A DNA stretch of 64,000 nucleotides. It comes from Sulfurovum sp. (GTDB taxonomy: Bacteria > Campylobacterota > Campylobacteria > Campylobacterales > Sulfurovaceae). The position numbers and the translations under genes are program-made. A model generated the notes under the pieces. The model saw only the letters and a list, made by a program, of their open reading frames with translations. It was not told where the DNA came from and did not search any database. Where the stretch lies: NCBI GenBank assembly GCA_027049035.1, contig JALTVI010000066.1, positions 124,001 through 188,000 of the forward strand, read 5' to 3'. Shown piece by piece: positions 7,830-15,301 of the stretch (its first letter is position 1; the number at the start of each line of letters is the position of its first letter).

Positions 7830-8411
7830 TTAGCTCTTTGACTGGATATCCGGAAAGTTGCATATCATCTCATCGTAACTTTTGTGTGTTCGCAGCGCTT
7901 CAACGACGACATCCAGCGGTTTGGGAAGATTTTCAGGCAGGTCGAACTCATTTTCTCCGACTTCAAAAGCGAGCTTCTCATACGGCGGGTCAAACTGCGC
8001 ATCCACCCCCTCATTGTTGCCGCGCGCATCTACCCTGTACCAGCCATACTCTTTCAAATAGACCCAGTTAAGCCCGTGCAGACAGTAGATGTCGGGTTTG
8101 TACTCCGAACAGCTCAGGCGCTGGTAGGCAAATCCTGCCGGAATGCCGTTGGCACGCAGCAGTGCGGCAAGCAGATGACTCTTGGCGTAGCACCATCCTG
8201 TACGGTGTTCCAAAACCTCAGAGGCTTTACAGGTGGTGATGTTGTCTTTGGCATCACCGCTGTGGCGTATCTCATCGCGCACGAATGCAAAACAGCGTCT
8301 GGCAATGGCGACATCATCCCTCAATCCCTCCGACAGACGCTTCGCCTCTGCCGCCACTGCAGGGTGGTCGTAGTCGACTATGGGAGTGGCTTTCAGGTAT
8401 GGTTCAAACAC
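7830..8411 (-). CDS. Transglutaminase-like cysteine protease-fold protein
   Basis: The core motifs of the transglutaminase-like fold are present in order: Cys74 in TGWCYAKSHLLAALLRANG, His112 in CLHGLNWV, and Asp128 in YRVDARG, a complete Cys-His-Asp triad. There is no signal peptide, so it should be cytoplasmic. At 193 residues it is the size of stand-alone bacterial members, which act as peptidases or amidases on unknown substrates. It lies upstream of the DUF815 ATPase in the same leftward run. Confidence 0.85.
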   Translation of the reverse strand: MFEPYLKATPIVDYDHPAVAAEAKRLSEGLRDDVAIARRCFAFVRDEIRHSGDAKDNITTCKASEVLEHRTGWCYAKSHLLAALLRANGIPAGFAYQRLSCSEYKPDIYCLHGLNWVYLKEYGWYRVDARGNNEGVDAQFDPPYEKLAFEVGENEFDLPENLPKPLDVVVEALRTHKSYDEMICNFPDIQSKS

Positions 8412-8448
8412 GATATGTTCCTTTCATATTTAAGACAATATATCCCTC

Positions 8449-9177
8449 TCAGTAGAGAAAAGGTATCAGCTTCGCCACCCGCTTTTTGTACTCACGGTAT
8501 GCCTCCCCGAAATGGCGCTCAAGGTCACGCTCTTCGTAGTAGAGCCCTATGAGAATGTAGAGGCTCAGTCCCGCACTCAGCAGCAGGTGCCCGTACCCCA
8601 TCGCCGGTGTCGCCCAGAGTCCGATGAGTACACCCAACTGAATGGGGTGGCGGATAAACCGGTAGAACAGCTTCACCTGAAACGGGATCTCTTTGGCAGA
8701 TACCCCGCGCAGGTAGTGCCACCCCTGCTGCAGACCGAAGAGTTCGAAGTGGTTGATGACAAAGGTCGCCACGGTCGAAAAGAGCCAGGCTGCGACAAAA
8801 AGCACACTCAGCACACTGCCCCACACCGTTCCTCTCAAATCCCACAGGTACCCATCAAAGGGATGGAAGAAGAGGATGATAAGCCAAAGCAGTGCACCCG
8901 AGAGCCAGATATAGGTCGAGCGTTCTATGCTCTCAGGCAGCCTGCCAAAGAGTTTGCGTTTGATACTTTTGCGCGCCATCAGCGTGTGCTGCAGCCCAAA
9001 GAGAACAATGAGCAGCAGGTCGACTGCAACCGCACCAACAGTAATATCTCCGGCACCCCGGTCGATATGCCAAGGCATAATATCCCATGGAGAGATGTAG
9101 AGAATGAACGCGATCTGCCCCGACATCGCAAAGAGATAGGAGAAAACAGCGTAAAGAAAAACGGCTACTCTTTTCAT
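8449..9177 (-). CDS. mddA: Probable methanethiol S-methyltransferase (MddA-like)
   Basis: The 242-residue integral membrane protein has about six hydrophobic segments and the isoprenylcysteine-methyltransferase/NnrU fold signature: FIRHPIQLGVLIGLWATP, then YEERDLERHFGEAYREY. The segments FGLQHTLMARKSIKRK and PESIERSTYIW are typical of MddA, which methylates methanethiol to dimethyl sulfide using S-adenosylmethionine. The match is by motif and length (MddA is usually 240-270 aa). NnrU or another membrane methyltransferase of the same fold is the alternative. It lies 6 bases downstream of a periplasmic thioredoxin gene. Confidence 0.65.
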   Translation of the reverse strand: MKRVAVFLYAVFSYLFAMSGQIAFILYISPWDIMPWHIDRGAGDITVGAVAVDLLLIVLFGLQHTLMARKSIKRKLFGRLPESIERSTYIWLSGALLWLIILFFHPFDGYLWDLRGTVWGSVLSVLFVAAWLFSTVATFVINHFELFGLQQGWHYLRGVSAKEIPFQVKLFYRFIRHPIQLGVLIGLWATPAMGYGHLLLSAGLSLYILIGLYYEERDLERHFGEAYREYKKRVAKLIPFLY

Positions 9178-9183
9178 ATTTCG

Positions 9184-10011
9184 CTACTTCCCCTGCTTTA
9201 GATAGTGCAAAAAGTCTTCCCTTGCCACGTACCCTGTAAACTGTGCCAGCACAGCATCGTTTTTAGGGTCAACGATGTAGAGAATGGGCGTAAAGCGTGT
9301 CTTGCCAAGCGCTTTGGGGAAGCTGTCCTTGTCGATGTTGAGCATCACCGGCACGAAACGCTGCTTTATCTTCGCATCGACAGCATCCTGCGAGAGGATG
9401 CGGTTCTCAAGCTTTCGGCACCACGGACAGTAGCTTGTCGTCATAAAGACAAGCATCGGTTTGCCCGCTTTGAGCGCCTTTGCTTTGGCTGTGGCATACG
9501 CCTGCGTATACCCCATCACTTTGGCGAAATTCTCGTGCGTAACACTTTTTTTCGTCTCAGAGAGCTTCTTGTTATCCTCCTGCCACTGCAGCTTGAACTT
9601 CTCCAGCATCTCTTCGACCGCATCGGCCAGCTCGTCATCCACATCGCCGATATCTTTCATATCCGGAGCGATGAGGCGCGTATCGCTGTAGGTAATGCCA
9701 AAGACCGGCTGTGATGAGCCCTCTCTTGTGACATACTCCCCCACTTCAAGATCGACCTTGAGCCCCACACACTCATCCAGAGAGACATCGCTGATGACAA
9801 AGGCAAGCACGCGGGAGGTGTGCTTCGAGATATCCACACCCATTTCGCGTGAAACGTTTTTCATCATCTCCAGAATCGCCGGCGTAAACCGTTTTGTCTT
9901 GGCTGCATTGTTGACGACAATGGGGTCGTAGCTCGTTACGCCGCTGAGCACGAAAAAGCTCTGGGCACTCAGCCAGAGAGGAACGAACATCAAAAGAAGA
10001 AGTCTTTTCAC
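9184..10011 (-). CDS. Periplasmic thioredoxin-fold protein (CPWC)
   Basis: A signal peptide (MKRLLLLMFVPLWLSAQS) is followed by a large N-terminal region of unknown type (about 20-160). A thioredoxin-like domain then carries the active site YCPWCRK (Cys195, Cys198) and a cis-Pro region TRFTPILYIVD. This is the form of periplasmic thiol-disulfide proteins of the SoxW/DsbD-gamma kind. The substrate is unknown. The gene heads the long leftward run and is divergent from the aldo/keto reductase gene. Confidence 0.8.
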   Translation of the reverse strand: MKRLLLLMFVPLWLSAQSFFVLSGVTSYDPIVVNNAAKTKRFTPAILEMMKNVSREMGVDISKHTSRVLAFVISDVSLDECVGLKVDLEVGEYVTREGSSQPVFGITYSDTRLIAPDMKDIGDVDDELADAVEEMLEKFKLQWQEDNKKLSETKKSVTHENFAKVMGYTQAYATAKAKALKAGKPMLVFMTTSYCPWCRKLENRILSQDAVDAKIKQRFVPVMLNIDKDSFPKALGKTRFTPILYIVDPKNDAVLAQFTGYVAREDFLHYLKQGK

Positions 10012-10037
10012 GGGGAATCCTTGAATCGTTTGTGAAG

Positions 10038-10064
10038 ATTATAACGAACTTTCTCTGCTATAAT
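10038..10064. promoter_or_regulatory. Divergent -10 elements
   Basis: Two TATAAT hexamers face away from each other. The one at 10059-10064 on the plus strand would serve the aldo/keto reductase (ATG 10094, with TAAGGAT upstream). The other, read on the minus strand at 10043-10038, would serve the thioredoxin gene (ATG 10011). Both are perfect matches to the sigma-70 -10 consensus; -35 elements are weak, as is usual in Campylobacterota. Confidence 0.6.
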
Positions 10065-10093
10065 ATTTCAAAACAGACGTTAAGGATACAAAA

Positions 10094-11119
10094 ATGGACT
10101 ATCGCTACATAGGACGCACGGGATTGCGCGTTTCACCTATCTGTATGGGGACAATGACCTTCGGTACGCAGTGCGACAAGCAGGAGGCGTTCCGCATTAT
10201 AGACAAGGCTTATGCGCATGGTGTGAACTTTTACGACACGGCTGAGCTATACCCCGTCCCGCCAGATGCGAAACTGGCAGGCCTCACCGAAAGCTGGGTG
10301 GGGGAGTGGCTGCAGACCAAACCGCGTGAGAGTATCATTCTTGCCACAAAAGTGGCGGGTGCGGCAAGCGGCTGGTTCGTACCGCCCATCCGTCACGGGC
10401 TGACCGCCATCGACCGTTTCCACATCGAAAGAGCTGTCGAGGGGAGCCTCAAACGTCTCAGGACCGACTACATCGACCTTTATCAGATGCACTGGCCAGA
10501 TACCGTCGTGCCCATAGAGGAGTCGCTCGAAGCCTTCGACCGGCTTGTGCGTGCAGGGAAAGTACGCTACATTGGTACCTCCAACGACAGCGCCTACGGT
10601 ACAGCCAAGGCGCTAACGGTCTCAAAGTATGAAAAGTTCGCCCGTTTCGAGTCGATTCAGAACAACTTCTCCCTGCTCAACCGGCGTTTTCTCGATGAAC
10701 TCGCTACACTGTGCCAAAAGGAACAGGTTTCACTGCTGCCCTACTCGCCCCTTGCCGGCGGCGTGCTCAGCGGAAAGTACAACCAGACACGCAAACCCGA
10801 AGAGGCCAACGGACGCTTCGCTGCTTATCTCAAGTCACCCAACCAGCGCCAGCGCGCCATGGCCAAACGCTTCATGAACGACAAGACGCTCGCTTCGACA
10901 CAGCAGTACCTCAAGATCGCCGCAGATGCCGGACTTCATCCGGTCACACTTGCCACAGCGTGGTCAAAACAGTTCGATTTCGTTGCCTCCACCATTATCG
11001 GTGCGACACACGCCGACCAGCTTGACGCTTCGCTTGCCGCAATGGATATGAAGCTGAGTGACGACGTACTGCGCGCCTGCGACAGGGTACACGAAGCGAT
11101 CCTCTACCCCATGGGGTGA
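10094..11119 (+). CDS. Aldo/keto reductase
   Basis: This is a 341-residue TIM-barrel NADPH-dependent aldo/keto reductase. It has the N-terminal FYDTAELYP motif (catalytic Asp48 and Tyr53), Lys86 in LATKV, the active-site His in YQMHWPD, and the C-terminal NADPH-binding region ATIIGATHADQL. It most resembles the Tas/YajO-type subfamily. The physiological carbonyl substrate is unknown. It starts at ATG 10094 with a good TAAGGAT site and stands alone, converging on the DUF2237 gene with one base between the stops. Confidence 0.92.
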   Translation: MDYRYIGRTGLRVSPICMGTMTFGTQCDKQEAFRIIDKAYAHGVNFYDTAELYPVPPDAKLAGLTESWVGEWLQTKPRESIILATKVAGAASGWFVPPIRHGLTAIDRFHIERAVEGSLKRLRTDYIDLYQMHWPDTVVPIEESLEAFDRLVRAGKVRYIGTSNDSAYGTAKALTVSKYEKFARFESIQNNFSLLNRRFLDELATLCQKEQVSLLPYSPLAGGVLSGKYNQTRKPEEANGRFAAYLKSPNQRQRAMAKRFMNDKTLASTQQYLKIAADAGLHPVTLATAWSKQFDFVASTIIGATHADQLDASLAAMDMKLSDDVLRACDRVHEAILYPMG

Positions 11120-11120
11120 G

Positions 11121-11492
11121 TCAGAGGTCTATCGCATACCCTTTGAGGGTGCCAAGGTCGATAAGCTCCAACATCCTCTCGTGTGTTGCGTGAATGAAGA
11201 TGTGCGGCGCCATGCCGTCTTTATGCGCCTGCACGAAACGCGGACCGCTCAGACACCAGCTCTGTCCTGGTTTCACACCGGCGAAGTTGAACTCCGGTCG
11301 TGGTGTGGAGAGGTCGTTACCCACCCGCTTCGAGTACTCCAGAAACTCCTTTGTCGCATAGATGCAGACTGCATGCACCCCAGGATTGTCCGGCCCGGAG
11401 TAGCAGGTGCCGTCACGGTAGAAACCCGTCAGCGGTTTCAGAGAGCAGGGCTCAAGCGGCTCTCCCAGTACATTTTTGGGTTCTTCCATCAC
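11121..11492 (-). CDS. DUF2237 family protein
   Basis: The 123-residue protein is a clear DUF2237 member: KNVLGEPLEPCS near the start, TGFYRDGTCYSGPDNPG, then GNDLSTPRPEFNFAGVKPG and WCLSGPRFVQA. The conserved Cys residues may be functional, but no reaction is known. Its ATG overlaps the end of the upstream gene (11489-11492), so the two are probably translated together. Confidence 0.88.
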   Translation of the reverse strand: MMEEPKNVLGEPLEPCSLKPLTGFYRDGTCYSGPDNPGVHAVCIYATKEFLEYSKRVGNDLSTPRPEFNFAGVKPGQSWCLSGPRFVQAHKDGMAPHIFIHATHERMLELIDLGTLKGYAIDL

Positions 11493-12157
11493 TTCTCCTT
11501 TGCCGGCGGGCAGACGAAGTGGCGCATATCGATGCCGCCCAGCGTCTCACTCCACCCTATGTAGATATGCTGGTCGCCGCAGTCGACATCCAGAAAACAG
11601 TTGCCAAAGTAGTGTGTCAACAGTTCGCCTATCGACTCCGCTTTTGACAGTGCCGCCACCCAGACGAAACCGATAGGCTTGAGTGAGGGTACCTCCTTGC
11701 TGCTTCGCATCAGATCGCGCAGCTTCGTCTCTATCTCACAGAGACTCTCACAGCCATACTCACCTGCTTCCACCACCGCTTTGAAACTGCCGTTGTCGAG
11801 CACTTTCTTCCACTTGTCCGCCGGGCGTTTTGGTGCATACTTGTAGCTGTCACTCTCTTTGGCGATACAGAGTGCACCCACCTGCTTGAAAGCATTGGGT
11901 GCCTCCTCTACAAGCTCTTGTAGTCTTTCGAAACTGTATTCACTTTGGGTAAAACCCTCATCGTCAAGCACACCCTCTCTTGCCAGCACGGAAGCCGTCG
12001 CTTCATCGACCCTGCTTTTGTGATGTACGACAGCTACGGGAAAGTGCGCCTTCCAGTGCAGATGCGAATCGACATCGAGCAGCTTTAAAAACGCTTCTGT
12101 TTCAAATGCATCCAGGTCGTGTACGGATTTTTCAATATGTGCGATGATCTCCTGCAT
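11489..12157 (-). CDS. Unknown cytoplasmic protein, 222 aa
   Basis: I do not recognise this family. The protein has no signal or membrane segment and is predicted alpha/beta. It contains a His-rich stretch (DVDSHLHWKAHFPVAVVHHKSR) and ends CPPAKEK. Its stop overlaps the DUF2237 start by four bases (ATGA), implying a joint function. The start at ATG 12157 has an AGGAG site immediately upstream. The region upstream holds an unusual inverted repeat. Confidence 0.6.
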   Translation of the reverse strand: MQEIIAHIEKSVHDLDAFETEAFLKLLDVDSHLHWKAHFPVAVVHHKSRVDEATASVLAREGVLDDEGFTQSEYSFERLQELVEEAPNAFKQVGALCIAKESDSYKYAPKRPADKWKKVLDNGSFKAVVEAGEYGCESLCEIETKLRDLMRSSKEVPSLKPIGFVWVAALSKAESIGELLTHYFGNCFLDVDCGDQHIYIGWSETLGGIDMRHFVCPPAKEK

Positions 12158-12206
12158 CCGTGCTCCTTTTTACTCTATTCAACTGTCTGATTGTTTCTTT
12201 ATCAAG

Positions 12207-12289
12207 GTTTCACTCGATGGCGACAAAGATGCACCCAAACCCGTAGGGCGGCTCTGCCGTTTGCATCTGCCAGAGCTATCGAGTGAAAC
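12207..12289. repeat. 83-bp nested inverted repeat (structured element)
   Basis: Perfect 12-bp arms GTTTCACTCGAT (12207-12218) and ATCGAGTGAAAC (12278-12289) enclose a second perfect 7-bp pair, AGATGCA (12227-12233) and TGCATCT (12262-12268). Inside these lies a CGGC-TCT-GCCG hairpin. The whole could fold into one long stem. It sits between cca and the 222-aa gene on a leftward transcript. It could be a palindromic repeat, a short inverted-repeat mobile element or a structured RNA. No attC core sites (RYYYAAC/GTTRRRY) were found at its ends. The rest of 12158-12389 shows no gene. Confidence 0.7.
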
Positions 12290-12389
12290 TGACACTTTAT
12301 TATTAATAATTATGACATATGCGCTTTGGAACAACTTAAGCTGCATCGTTTGTCTGGTAAATCTGTTAAGCGTGTATCGCTACCGCTCA

Positions 12390-13889
12390 TCAGAGGTAGT
12401 GTTCTCTCACATACGCCAGTGCCGCCTCTTTGTCCTCAAAATCACCATCCATCTGTTTGTCATAAAGTGCATCGAGTATGCTTTTGAATTTTGGTGAGGG
12501 TTCCAGGCCCAGTGCAATGAGGTCACGCCCCTGCACCAGAGGCTTCAGCGGTCTGTTACACACCGAAAGCTGTTTCGCCCGCTCAAGCAGCCACTCGCCT
12601 GCTGGGTACTCTCCCCGCTTCGCCTCAGGCGTGGTGCGCCCCAAAAAATCAGCCTTTGCCACCAATATCAGCTCTTCTATATTTACCTTGGTCGCCAGCC
12701 GCCTGATGGCCCCTGCCTTGGCACCCTGCCTGTAGAACTGCGAAGGCTTGAGATGATGTTCCACCAACGGCAGAATGCTTTCGATGAAGTCATGCTCATT
12801 GGTCAGACGGTAGAGGAAAGTACGTGTCGGTTCGATGCCGGCTTTTTCGTGGCGAAGCGATCGAATGCGAGCATTCGAATGAGGAATGAGGAATGAGGAA
12901 TGAGGAATTGTGGTATGTGTTTCTTGCGAAACACTTTTATTAAGCTCTTGCCAGTTTATAACTTTTCCATCTTCGTATTCTATGGTGGTGGTAAGGGGTT
13001 TGCCAAAGTCATGGCCGAGTTCGGCAAAAAGCAGCTTCAATCTCTCCTTCTCCTCCCTGCTCACTACTCCTTGCTCACTACTCACCATTTCCGCCATCAC
13101 ATCGACGCTCATCATCGTATGCACCCACACATCCCCTTCCGGGTGCCATTTGGGATCCTGCGGTACCCCTATGAGTGCGTGCAGTTCGGGAAAGTAGCGT
13201 GCCGTAATGCCCCACTTTCGCATCAGTTTGAACCCGACAGAGGGTTTGGGGGCTTTGAGCAGCAGCTTTTTCCACTCTTCATACACCCGCTCTTTTGGCA
13301 GCTCCTCAAGCATCCCTTCTGCTACCATCTTTTGACACAACACTGCTGTCTCTTCGGCCACTTCGAAATCAAAGCGTGCGGCAAACTGCACGGCACGGTA
13401 GACGCGCAGAGGGTCTTCCACAAAGGTAGCATCGTCGATATGACGCAAGATACCAAACTGAATGTCGTTGAGGCCGCCGTAGGGGTCGAGAATCTCTTGT
13501 GTCAGCAGGTCGTAGCCTATGGCATTGACGGTAAAGTCCCGCCGCTTTGCCGCAGTGGCGAAGGCCAGCCCCCCGTCAGGCACAACCTCGAAGCCCTGGT
13601 GCCCCTTTGCTGTTTTCTTTTCGGTACGGGGAAAAGCGAAATCGTACACTTCTTCCCCCGTATGCAGCTTCAGTACACCAAAACTCCTTCCCACCGCCGA
13701 CACTTTGCCAAAGCATGCAAGCAGCGTTTCAAGCTGCGAAACCTCCTGCAGGCCGTAGACTTCAATGTCAAAATCTTTTGGCTTACTGCCCATCACCATA
13801 TCACGCACCGCCCCGCCGACAAGTACGGCTCTGCCGCCTGCGGCATCTATCGCTTTGGCAGCCTCTTCAAGCAGCGGTGGCAGTTGCAT
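12390..13889 (-). CDS. cca: CCA tRNA nucleotidyltransferase / HD domain protein
   Basis: The N-terminal nucleotidyltransferase domain has VLVGGAVRDMVMGSKPKDFDIEVYG with the catalytic DxD. The tRNA-binding helical region follows (HIDDATFVEDPLRVYRAVQFAARF), then an HD domain (GHDFGKP) and VEHHLKP. The enzyme adds or repairs the 3' CCA of tRNAs. At 499 residues it is longer than usual. Two segments encoded by 7-bp repeat arrays (around 12877-12904 and 13057-13084) are inserted in frame. The larger one lies between the HD residues and RIRSLRHEKAG and adds roughly 30 residues. The reading frame remains open. Confidence 0.9.
   Translation of the reverse strand: MQLPPLLEEAAKAIDAAGGRAVLVGGAVRDMVMGSKPKDFDIEVYGLQEVSQLETLLACFGKVSAVGRSFGVLKLHTGEEVYDFAFPRTEKKTAKGHQGFEVVPDGGLAFATAAKRRDFTVNAIGYDLLTQEILDPYGGLNDIQFGILRHIDDATFVEDPLRVYRAVQFAARFDFEVAEETAVLCQKMVAEGMLEELPKERVYEEWKKLLLKAPKPSVGFKLMRKWGITARYFPELHALIGVPQDPKWHPEGDVWVHTMMSVDVMAEMVSSEQGVVSREEKERLKLLFAELGHDFGKPLTTTIEYEDGKVINWQELNKSVSQETHTTIPHSSFLIPHSNARIRSLRHEKAGIEPTRTFLYRLTNEHDFIESILPLVEHHLKPSQFYRQGAKAGAIRRLATKVNIEELILVAKADFLGRTTPEAKRGEYPAGEWLLERAKQLSVCNRPLKPLVQGRDLIALGLEPSPKFKSILDALYDKQMDGDFEDKEAALAYVREHYL
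12877..12904. repeat. Heptamer array (GAATGAG)x4 inside cca
   Basis: Four perfect tandem copies of GAATGAG lie on the plus strand. They directly adjoin a perfect palindrome TCGAATGC-GA-GCATTCGA (12861-12878). On the cca strand they encode the peptide PHSSFLIPH. A second hairpin, GTGTTTC-TTGC-GAAACAC, follows shortly after. The total insertion preserves the cca frame. Confidence 0.85.
13057..13084. repeat. Degenerate heptamer array inside cca
   Basis: Four 7-base units (CTGCTCA, CTACTCC, TTGCTCA, CTACTCA) are in tandem, and together they read as a 14-bp direct repeat. In cca they encode part of VSSEQGVVSREE, upstream of the HD motif. The pattern resembles the other 7-bp arrays in the window but has diverged. 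Confidence 0.65.
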
Positions 13890-13895
13890 GATGGT

Positions 13896-14423
13896 CTATC
13901 GTCCGTAGTAGGAGATAATGGAGGCTTTGCCAATGGTATGCGCGTTGATCATAAACCCCGCCACCGGCGCTTTCGTTTTGGGTGTTATGTCAAGTTTGGG
14001 CACATCGAGCGCATATACGGTAAAGACGTAGCGGTGCGGCTTGTCGCCTTTTGGCGGACAGGCACCGCCAAAGCCCTCTATACCGTAGTCGTTTGACACT
14101 TCTACCACACCCTTTGGCATCATCTTGCCAGACGCGCCGGCCGGAAGCTTGTTAACATCGGCGGGAATATTGACGACCACCCAGTGCCACCAGCCGCTGC
14201 CCGTGGGTGCATCGGGGTCGTACACTGTCACGGCAAAACTCTTCGTGCCCTTTGGTGCATCTTTCCAGCTGAGTTCGGGGGACACATTCTGCCCGTTGCA
14301 CCCAAAGCCCTTGAACTCCTGCGTTTTGGTCAGCTGCCCTTTGATATCGCTGCTTGTAAGGGTAAAGTTGCCCGCTACGGCCATCACACCGGAGAGTACC
14401 AAAGAGGTCAAAATACGTTTCAT
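13896..14423 (-). CDS. YbhB/YbcL-type PEBP family protein, secreted
   Basis: This is a phosphatidylethanolamine-binding-protein-like domain with YDPDAPTGSGWWHWVVVNIP, the ligand-pocket signature, and the later FGGACPPKGDKPHRYVFTVYALD. The start at 14423 (MKRILTSLVLSGVMAVAG) is chosen because an AAGGAG site lies just upstream and it gives a clear signal peptide; the frame is open further upstream to 14510. Bacterial members are periplasmic or cytoplasmic proteins without a defined enzyme activity. It lies downstream of the HAD phosphatase gene on the same strand. Confidence 0.9.
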   Translation of the reverse strand: MKRILTSLVLSGVMAVAGNFTLTSSDIKGQLTKTQEFKGFGCNGQNVSPELSWKDAPKGTKSFAVTVYDPDAPTGSGWWHWVVVNIPADVNKLPAGASGKMMPKGVVEVSNDYGIEGFGGACPPKGDKPHRYVFTVYALDVPKLDITPKTKAPVAGFMINAHTIGKASIISYYGR

Positions 14424-14488
14424 TACAACTCCTTTTTCTGTTTTTCCACAATTATAGCCAAAAAGCATACTGGGACTTTGCACTGAAA

Positions 14489-15253
14489 TTATACAGAGGT
14501 CTCCAGCCACTCGGGAAGCTGCGCGACGCTCTCAAGCACCCCGTCAGGGGTTATGCCTCTTTCAAGGTCACCCTCGCGGTACTTGCCGGTTTTTACCAGC
14601 ACTGCTCTCATCCCAGCATCCTGCGCGCCTTTGATATCCGACTCGATATCATCACCCACCATCAGCACCTCACTTGGTTCAAGCCCCATCGAAGAGGCGG
14701 CAAGCGTAAAGAAGTCTCTGCTTGGTTTGCCAATGAGTGTCGCCTCTACTCCCGCAGCAAACTCCAGCGCGGCGATGAATCCGCCCGCATCCATCGAAAG
14801 CGCACCGTCATCATCTTTGAAGTAGCGGTTCTTCGCAGCTGCGACAAGCTTCGCGCCGTTTTGCAGCGCACGGAACGCACCATTCAACCGTGCGTAGGTG
14901 AAGTTTGTATGTGCATCGCCTACCACGACAAAATCGGGATTTTCCGAACGCAGTTCGTCGAAGTAGCGCTCCGCTTCGTCTGTGAGCACCGTATAGACAG
15001 TGCCCTCCCGCTCCCTGACACAGGACTTGGTCGCATCAAGGGCGGTAAAGAGGCTTTCAGGCGCGATGGCAAAGCCCATTTGGCTTAGGTTTTCATAAAT
15101 GGTTGGGGGAGTGGTGCGTGTGGTATTGGTCAGAAAGCGCATCGGGTAGCGCGCCATAAGTGTAGCAATCGTCCGGGGTGCACCCTCTATGGGTGTATCG
15201 CCCACATAGAGTACCCCGCCAATGTCAAAAAGCAGCCCTTTGATTCCATCCAT
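14489..15253 (-). CDS. HAD family (NagD/LHPP-type) phosphatase
   Basis: The nucleophile motif is LFDIGGVLY (Asp10), followed by FLTNTTRTT (motif II), Lys in LIGKPSRDFF and the acidic motif MVGDDIESDIKGAQDAGM. This is the HAD IIA arrangement seen in NagD and LHPP proteins. Motif I reads DIGG instead of the usual DxDG, as in LHPP-like members (DISG), which tolerate loss of the second Asp. The substrate is unknown; a small phosphate ester or phosphoramide is likely. Confidence 0.85.
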   Translation of the reverse strand: MDGIKGLLFDIGGVLYVGDTPIEGAPRTIATLMARYPMRFLTNTTRTTPPTIYENLSQMGFAIAPESLFTALDATKSCVREREGTVYTVLTDEAERYFDELRSENPDFVVVGDAHTNFTYARLNGAFRALQNGAKLVAAAKNRYFKDDDGALSMDAGGFIAALEFAAGVEATLIGKPSRDFFTLAASSMGLEPSEVLMVGDDIESDIKGAQDAGMRAVLVKTGKYREGDLERGITPDGVLESVAQLPEWLETSV

Positions 15254-15301
15254 GGCAGACTCCTTTTTATGCGTTGTTCTTATGGGCTATTATAGCACAG
15301 G

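Noticed and set aside
12207-12289. Integron attC site
   Set aside because: The ends lack the RYYYAAC and GTTRRRY core sites, and no integrase is in the window.
12900-14096. Long rightward reading frame opposite cca
   Set aside because: It is an antisense shadow of the clear cca and PEBP genes, with no recognisable motif and an unlikely composition.
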